NCBI GenBank assembly: GCA_937891465.1
Contig: CALAHF010000018.1
Location: 47,471-111,470 of the forward strand
Direction: 5' to 3'
DNA length: 64,000 nucleotides
Origin: an uncultured Verrucomicrobiales bacterium
Lineage (GTDB): Bacteria; Verrucomicrobiota; Verrucomicrobiia; Verrucomicrobiales; DEV007
Each line of letters begins with the position of its first letter. Position 1 is the first letter of the stretch. The notes under the pieces were generated by a model. The model worked only from the letters and a program-made list of their open reading frames with translations. It made no database searches and was not told where the DNA came from. This document shows positions 60,531 through 64,000 of this stretch, in pieces. The translations under genes and the position numbers were made by a program.

Positions 60531-61955
60531 ATGATCAGACTCCTGACCCTTCTCGTATTCCTCGCCCCGGTTTGTGTTTCGTTCTCTTTAGCAGACGATC
60601 GGAAACCCAATGTTCTGCTCTTGATGTCGGATGATTTGAATACCGCTCTCAGTGGTTTTGGTCATCCCCAGTGTAAGACGCCGCAGCTCGATGAGTTGGC
60701 CAGGCGGGGGATTCGTTTTGAGAATATGCACTGTCAGTATCCTGTCTGTGGTGCTTCCCGCGCCTCACTGATGACCGGGCTCTATCCCTACACGAACGGC
60801 ATGCTTGGGAACAGTGGCGTCCTCCGGAAAAATCTGCCCAATGTTGTGACGATGTCGCAGCTCTTTCGTCAGAATGGTTACCGAGTTGGGCGTGTCAGTA
60901 AGATCTATCACATGGGAATTCCGTTCGAGATTATCGACGGAACCGCTGAGCACGACGATGCGGAATCCTGGGACGAAGTCGTCAATATCAAGGCACCGGA
61001 ACAGAATGCGCCCGGAATCCGAACCGAATGGTCGCCGAAAGACACCAGTTCTCAGACCTTCACCGGAGTGGAAGCTTCGACCGGAGATCTCGAGCATGCC
61101 GACGGAATGGCGGCTGATGCAGCCATTGATTTTCTAAAGCGAAACAAGGATAAGCCGTTCTTTCTCGGATGCGGATTTGTGAGACCTCACGTTCCCTTGG
61201 TGGCTCCAAGCAGCTATTTTGATCTTTATGACAGAGACGCCATGGTCGCACCGGTTGTGCCGGAAGATGATCTCGATGACGTGCCCGGCATCATTCGTGA
61301 ATACAAGGCAAACTCTCGATACGGAGTGACTCCTGAATTACACAAGGGGCTGCTCGAGGCCTACTATGCGAGCATTTCCTACATGGACGCGCAGGTTGGT
61401 CGCGTGCTCGATGCACTGGACGCACTGGGTCTTCGGGAAAATACGATTGTCATTTTCTCGAGCGATCACGGGTATTTGTTAGGTGAACATCACAAGTTCC
61501 AGAAGCAGCATCTTTTTGAAGAATCGACGCGCGTTCCATTCATTCTAAGTGTTCCGTGGATGAACGAAGTGCACGGAAAGTCAACCGGCCATCTCACTGA
61601 GTTGATTGATCTCTACCCAACTGTTGCACAATTGGCAGGGCTCGCTCAGCCTGACGGGCTTCACGGGGACAGCCTCGAGCCTTTGCTGAAGAATCCGTCT
61701 ACGGAAGATTGGGAGAAAGACGTCGTCTTCACCATCAGTCGAAACGGCGGCGAATCAGTTCGCACAAAGGACTGGCGATTTACTCACTGGGGTTTTGGTA
61801 AGAAAGGGATGGAGCTCTATGACCGGAAGAATGACCCCGGGGAATTTACGAACCTCGCGAAGGATCCAGCTCACGCGGATCAGATGGCAAAACTGAAGAG
61901 CCTTCTCGAAGCAAAACGCCTCAAAGCGGGTTACGATCCGATTCGGTATAATTGA
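60531..61955 (+). CDS. Secreted iduronate-2-sulfatase-like S1 sulfatase
   Basis: The 474-residue protein has a signal peptide (cleavage after SLA). MSDDLNTALSGFGHPQC carries the metal-binding Asp pair, and Cys73 in PVCGASRASLMTG is the formylglycine site (CxASR). IIFSSDHGYLLGEHHKFQKQ carries further ligands and is typical of the iduronate-2-sulfatase subgroup. The substrate is probably a sulfated uronic-acid-containing glycan, but this is inference. Its TGA stop (61953-61955) is the first three bases of repeat R2 copy 2. Confidence 0.92.
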   Translation: MIRLLTLLVFLAPVCVSFSLADDRKPNVLLLMSDDLNTALSGFGHPQCKTPQLDELARRGIRFENMHCQYPVCGASRASLMTGLYPYTNGMLGNSGVLRKNLPNVVTMSQLFRQNGYRVGRVSKIYHMGIPFEIIDGTAEHDDAESWDEVVNIKAPEQNAPGIRTEWSPKDTSSQTFTGVEASTGDLEHADGMAADAAIDFLKRNKDKPFFLGCGFVRPHVPLVAPSSYFDLYDRDAMVAPVVPEDDLDDVPGIIREYKANSRYGVTPELHKGLLEAYYASISYMDAQVGRVLDALDALGLRENTIVIFSSDHGYLLGEHHKFQKQHLFEESTRVPFILSVPWMNEVHGKSTGHLTELIDLYPTVAQLAGLAQPDGLHGDSLEPLLKNPSTEDWEKDVVFTISRNGGESVRTKDWRFTHWGFGKKGMELYDRKNDPGEFTNLAKDPAHADQMAKLKSLLEAKRLKAGYDPIRYN

Positions 61956-62020
61956 TAGGAATTTGCTTTTACAATGTTTTTAACGGCGCGTCGGTCCGGC
62001 TGGAATTGAGGGGGTGCAAT
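61953..62020 (+). repeat. Dispersed repeat R2, copy 2
   Basis: TGATAGGAATTTGCTTTTAC, then TTAACGGCGCGTCGGTCCGG, ending GGAATTGAGGGGGTGCAA. The initial TGA is the stop codon of the sulfatase gene. Confidence 0.88.
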
Positions 62021-62096
62021 TTGAGAATGTCAGATTAGTGGCGAATCTCGCGTAGCGCCCAATCGAGAGACGGGAAATGGATTCAGCTTGCTCGAA

Positions 62097-62627
62097 TCAC
62101 TTTCCTTTTACGTGAACCTGAGCGGTATCAGTAAATGCGGAAAGTTTGAATTTACCGTCTTCGGTGTGCTCTTTTACAGACAGCTTCACATCAAAATTGT
62201 TGACCATTCCAGGTGCCACCGGACTTGGGTTCTCGCTTTCGCCCGTCTTTTCGTGAGCGGTTACGGTGCACACTTCTTTCGGGAGTTCGATAACGTGGAC
62301 GGGTTTTGCCGGATCGACAAAAAGCCCATCGGAATGCTGATTGTTGATCCATTTTTTCAACCCTTCTTCCGTTACTCCATCTTCAAAAATGTAGACTTTT
62401 CCTGTAACTGGGAAGGTCTCGTCCTTATTGTCAATCAGAAGCGTCAGAATTGCTCTCTCGTCCTTGAATGTATAGAAAATCAGCGTGCTGCGAAATCCCA
62501 TCATGGAATGCCGGATCTCTTTTTTCTCAGCCTTGACCTTTTCAAGAACTGGATCCGCATAGAGCGATGTTGAAAGAAGTGTGAGCGCTAAAAGAATGAT
62601 TGAAGGTTTGGTAATATTTTTGATCAT
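62097..62627 (-). CDS. Small secreted protein of unknown function
   Basis: I use the ATG at 62627 (176 residues; signal peptide ILLALTLLSTSLYA); an in-frame start at 62645 would add six residues. The mature protein has no recognised domain. Motifs include KKEIRHSMMGFRSTLIFYTF, VTEEGLKKWINNQHSDG and a C-terminal beta-rich tail. It lies between R2 copies 2 and 3 on the opposite strand. Nothing in the neighbourhood suggests a role. Confidence 0.7.
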   Translation of the reverse strand: MIKNITKPSIILLALTLLSTSLYADPVLEKVKAEKKEIRHSMMGFRSTLIFYTFKDERAILTLLIDNKDETFPVTGKVYIFEDGVTEEGLKKWINNQHSDGLFVDPAKPVHVIELPKEVCTVTAHEKTGESENPSPVAPGMVNNFDVKLSVKEHTEDGKFKLSAFTDTAQVHVKGK

Positions 62628-62792
62628 GAGTGGAGCATAACACACTGAGTTTTCTCGTTTGTAAGGATTGTGTAAAAAATTATTTCACCACTGGATGAAT
62701 GAAAGTGTGGTTTTCCCAACTTGAGTTGATCAGGAGGTCGCACAGAGCCGCGGAGCTGTTCTCTGTCCTTCACGCGACTCGATCCTCTTTAC

Positions 62793-62860
62793 TGATAGGA
62801 ATTTGCTTTTTCAAGGTTTTTTAACGGCGCGTCGGTCCGGCCGGGTTTGAGGGGGTGCAA
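62793..62860 (+). repeat. Dispersed repeat R2, copy 3, fused to an integrase remnant
   Basis: TGATAGGAATTTGCTTTTTC, then TTAACGGCGCGTCGGTCCGG, ending GTTTGAGGGGGTGCAA. The homology to the integrase begins within two bases of its right end. Confidence 0.88.
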
Positions 62861-63051
62861 ACAATTCGCTGCGGCACTCATTTGCGACTTATCACTATGC
62901 GCAAAACAAAAGCGCAGATCAACTCGCCGCCGACCTCGGTCACGAAGACACCAGTGTGGTCTTTCAGCATTACCGTGAAGCGGTGAAGCCGGAAGCCGCT
63001 GCGACTTTCTGGAGCATCAAACCTGAAGCCGCAGCTAACATCTGGAGGTGA
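62860..63051 (+). pseudogene. C-terminal fragment of a tyrosine recombinase (phage-type integrase)
   Basis: The frame reads NNSLRHSFATYHYAQNKS from base 62860, continues through AADLGHEDTSVVFQHYRE and ends at TGA 63049-63051, 63 codons. It contains the second catalytic Arg (LRHSFATY), the His of LGHEDTS and the nucleophile Tyr of FQHYRE. All the upstream part (core-binding domain and first catalytic Arg) is missing: repeat R2 copy 3 occupies that position. No start codon is available, so this is a remnant. Confidence 0.85.
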
Positions 63052-63080
63052 GGGCTTAACAGATTCAGGTGCGGTCAAAT

Positions 63081-63133
63081 CTAACACTGGCGTTAAAGTT
63101 AGTCTCGACTAACAACCCTAACGTTGACGTTAG
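63081..63133. repeat. Cluster of three GTTAG/CTAAC palindromes
   Basis: CTAAC(12 bases)GTTAG at 63081-63102; GTTAGTC-TC-GACTAAC at 63098-63113 (perfect 7-bp arms); CTAACGT-TG-ACGTTAG at 63118-63133 (perfect 7-bp arms). They lie between the integrase remnant and the end of the convergent helix-turn-helix gene. They may be operators, recombination arm sites, or terminator stems. Confidence 0.7.
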
Positions 63134-63136
63134 GTT

Positions 63137-63313
63137 CTAGCTCTTCAAAACGGCGATCACTTCCGCAATGTCGAAGCGCCGACTGCGACCAATTTTCACG
63201 CTGGGAACGCGATCCCCAGAGACGAGTGCGTTGAGAGATCTATCGGAGATGCGGAGAGCCTTGGCGGTTTCTTTGATCGTCGAGAGGTGCGGAGTGTTTG
63301 GTTGCTTGTTCAT
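63137..63313 (-). CDS. Excisionase-like helix-turn-helix protein
   Basis: A 58-residue protein starting at the ATG at 63313. STIKETAKALRISDRSLNAL is a winged-helix/MerR-type recognition region, and GDRVPSVKIGRSRRFDIAEV is the wing typical of excisionase and HTH_17 DNA-binding domains. It would bind DNA to direct integrase or to regulate transcription. It faces the integrase remnant (stops 85 bp apart) with the palindrome cluster between them, which supports a mobile-element origin. The gene is intact. Confidence 0.82.
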   Translation of the reverse strand: MNKQPNTPHLSTIKETAKALRISDRSLNALVSGDRVPSVKIGRSRRFDIAEVIAVLKS

Positions 63314-63436
63314 GCCTGACGCGTGGGGTCAAGCAAGTTGGCAAGCCTAGCAGGGTTGACAGGCGGTGATGGATGATCCGCACGTTAGGACTCTCCGGCG
63401 GCTGATCACTTCAAACTAAACAAACGCAATAATATT

Positions 63437-63616
63437 ATGATTATGAATGACGAAACGAATACCACGGGAACATCTGGCGGCAGCGGGAAGCACTTAGTCC
63501 CCATCCACGAAATGATGGCAATCCTCTTTCCGCCGAACTCAGCTCAACCCTCAGTGTGGACGTTTTATCGGCGCATCGGTCCTGCCGGGATTGAGGGGGG
63601 TGCAAACCTTGGCTAA
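63437..63616 (+). CDS. Small ORF whose C-terminus is repeat R2
   Basis: ATG at 63437 (or 63443) to TAA at 63614-63616, 59 residues. The first part (VPIHEMMAILFPPNSAQPSVWT) resembles the start of a helix-turn-helix or excisionase-type protein; from about base 63563 the frame is formed by the right half of repeat R2, giving YRRIGPAGIEGGANLG. It is probably a gene cut by R2, or one of the sources of the R2 sequence. No strong ribosome site. Expression is uncertain. Confidence 0.5.
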   Translation: MIMNDETNTTGTSGGSGKHLVPIHEMMAILFPPNSAQPSVWTFYRRIGPAGIEGGANLG

Positions 63617-63656
63617 CGGTTATCCTTGATGATGGCTGCTAGGAATTTGCTTTTGA
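63563..63656. repeat. Dispersed repeat R2, split copy 4
   Basis: The right half (TTATCGGCGCATCGGTCCTG, then GGATTGAGGGGGGTGCAA) lies at 63563-63608, and the left half (CTAGGAATTTGCTTTTGAG) at 63638-63656, 30 bp further on, in reversed order relative to copies 1-3. The left half provides the stop codon (TAG on the minus strand) of the proline-rich gene. Confidence 0.7.
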
Positions 63657-64000
63657 GTTGGGGCGCTTGAGGGCGCTGTTGAAGGGATCGGAGATGGGAG
63701 TCTCGGAACCGTCCTGCAATGGGGGTGGCGGGGGCTCAATATTCGTGAAGGGAACTTGAAGAAAAAAATCAGTCTCGGAACCGTCCTGCAATGGGGGGGG
63801 CGGGGGCGGCGGGGGCGGCGGGGGCGGCGCCGGATTGTTTTGCTGCGGTTGCGCAGTTGGGCGGACAATCACGGGAGCAGGCGGCCGCACCGGTGGTGGA
63901 ATAACGGCATTCCGTCCGGTTACGAGATTGCGAAAAAGCCCCGGGATTCGATTTGAGGAATCCGTTGTTACCACGTTCCAGCGGTTGCTTTTCTTCTCCC
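63639..64000 (-). CDS. C-terminal part of a proline-rich protein, 5' end outside the window
   Basis: The minus-strand frame is open from the window edge (RWNVVTTDSSNRIPGLFRN) to TAG at 63639-63641; a GTG at 63974 is internal. About 120 residues are visible. A poly-proline run (about 13 Pro) and a second shorter one are each followed by the same peptide PPLQDGSET, encoded by a direct repeat of about 25 bp at 63699 and 63771. The stop lies in the left half of repeat R2. The N-terminal part and function are not visible. Confidence 0.6.
   Translation of the reverse strand, partial: EKKSNRWNVVTTDSSNRIPGLFRNLVTGRNAVIPPPVRPPAPVIVRPTAQPQQNNPAPPPPPPPPPPPPLQDGSETDFFLQVPFTNIEPPPPPLQDGSETPISDPFNSALKRPNSKANS

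Noticed and set aside
48531..63656. R2 repeats as integron attC sites
   Set aside because: I could not find the paired R and L boxes or the imperfect palindrome of attC sites, and there is no integron integrase with the characteristic extra domain.

Overview
The window looks like chromosomal DNA of a member of the Verrucomicrobiota, or a close relative in the PVC superphylum. The basis is gene content: cytochrome-bearing DUF1549/DUF1553 and DUF1587/DUF1592/DUF1588/DUF1585 proteins, DUF1501 and DUF1552 Tat proteins, PVC-type beta-propellers, DUF1080 proteins, DUF3472 and many S1 sulfatases, which are families expanded in Planctomycetes and Verrucomicrobia. Start codons mostly lack a recognisable Shine-Dalgarno sequence. 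I see no rRNA, tRNA or CRISPR.

Positions 1 to about 38 kb form a dense set of secreted catabolic genes: a tandem sulfatase fusion cut by the window edge, SGNH/GDSL esterases (several fused to cytochrome c or propeller domains), four large cytochrome proteins each from the DUF1549/1553 or DUF1592 classes, two DUF1552 and two DUF1501 proteins, DUF1080 proteins, a PhoPQ-related/CE12-like esterase fusion and a ceramidase-like hydrolase. Most carry signal peptides or Tat signals. Together they suggest periplasmic or extracytoplasmic breakdown of esterified, sulfated glycans, but the substrate cannot be read from this window.

From 38 to 60 kb the content is more general: a deoC - aldehyde dehydrogenase - (small secreted protein) - non-catalytic aldehyde dehydrogenase operon, a DEAD-box helicase, threonine aldolase, an L,D-transpeptidase, a spermidine-synthase-like protein, a dienelactone-hydrolase-like protein, an LsrF-like aldolase, an RluA-type pseudouridine synthase, an SGNH hydrolase, a PQQ-like propeller, a sulfatase and TrmJ. 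Four broken loci lie in or next to this stretch: a concanavalin-like lectin gene (20.3-21.0 kb), a DUF3365 gene with two in-frame amber codons, a chimeric threonine-aldolase/lsrF-tail remnant, and a retron/group-II-like reverse transcriptase with one frameshift and one stop just before its YADD box.

From 60.5 kb to the end there is an iduronate-2-sulfatase-like gene followed by a small mobile-element remnant: a truncated tyrosine recombinase, an excisionase-like helix-turn-helix gene, a second small gene, a cluster of 7+2+7 palindromes, and the 3' end of a proline-rich gene.

Two dispersed repeat families run through the window. Family R1 is a palindrome of about 45 bp (at least nine sites); one copy lies in frame inside a DUF1549 gene and another forms the N-terminus of the pseudouridine synthase, resembling the in-protein palindromic elements of Rickettsia. 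Family R2 is about 68 bp, with three full copies and one split copy; two of its copies supply stop codons to adjoining genes and one truncates the integrase. A 205-bp long inverted repeat lies at 52.5-52.7 kb. These repeats are the least explained part of the window.
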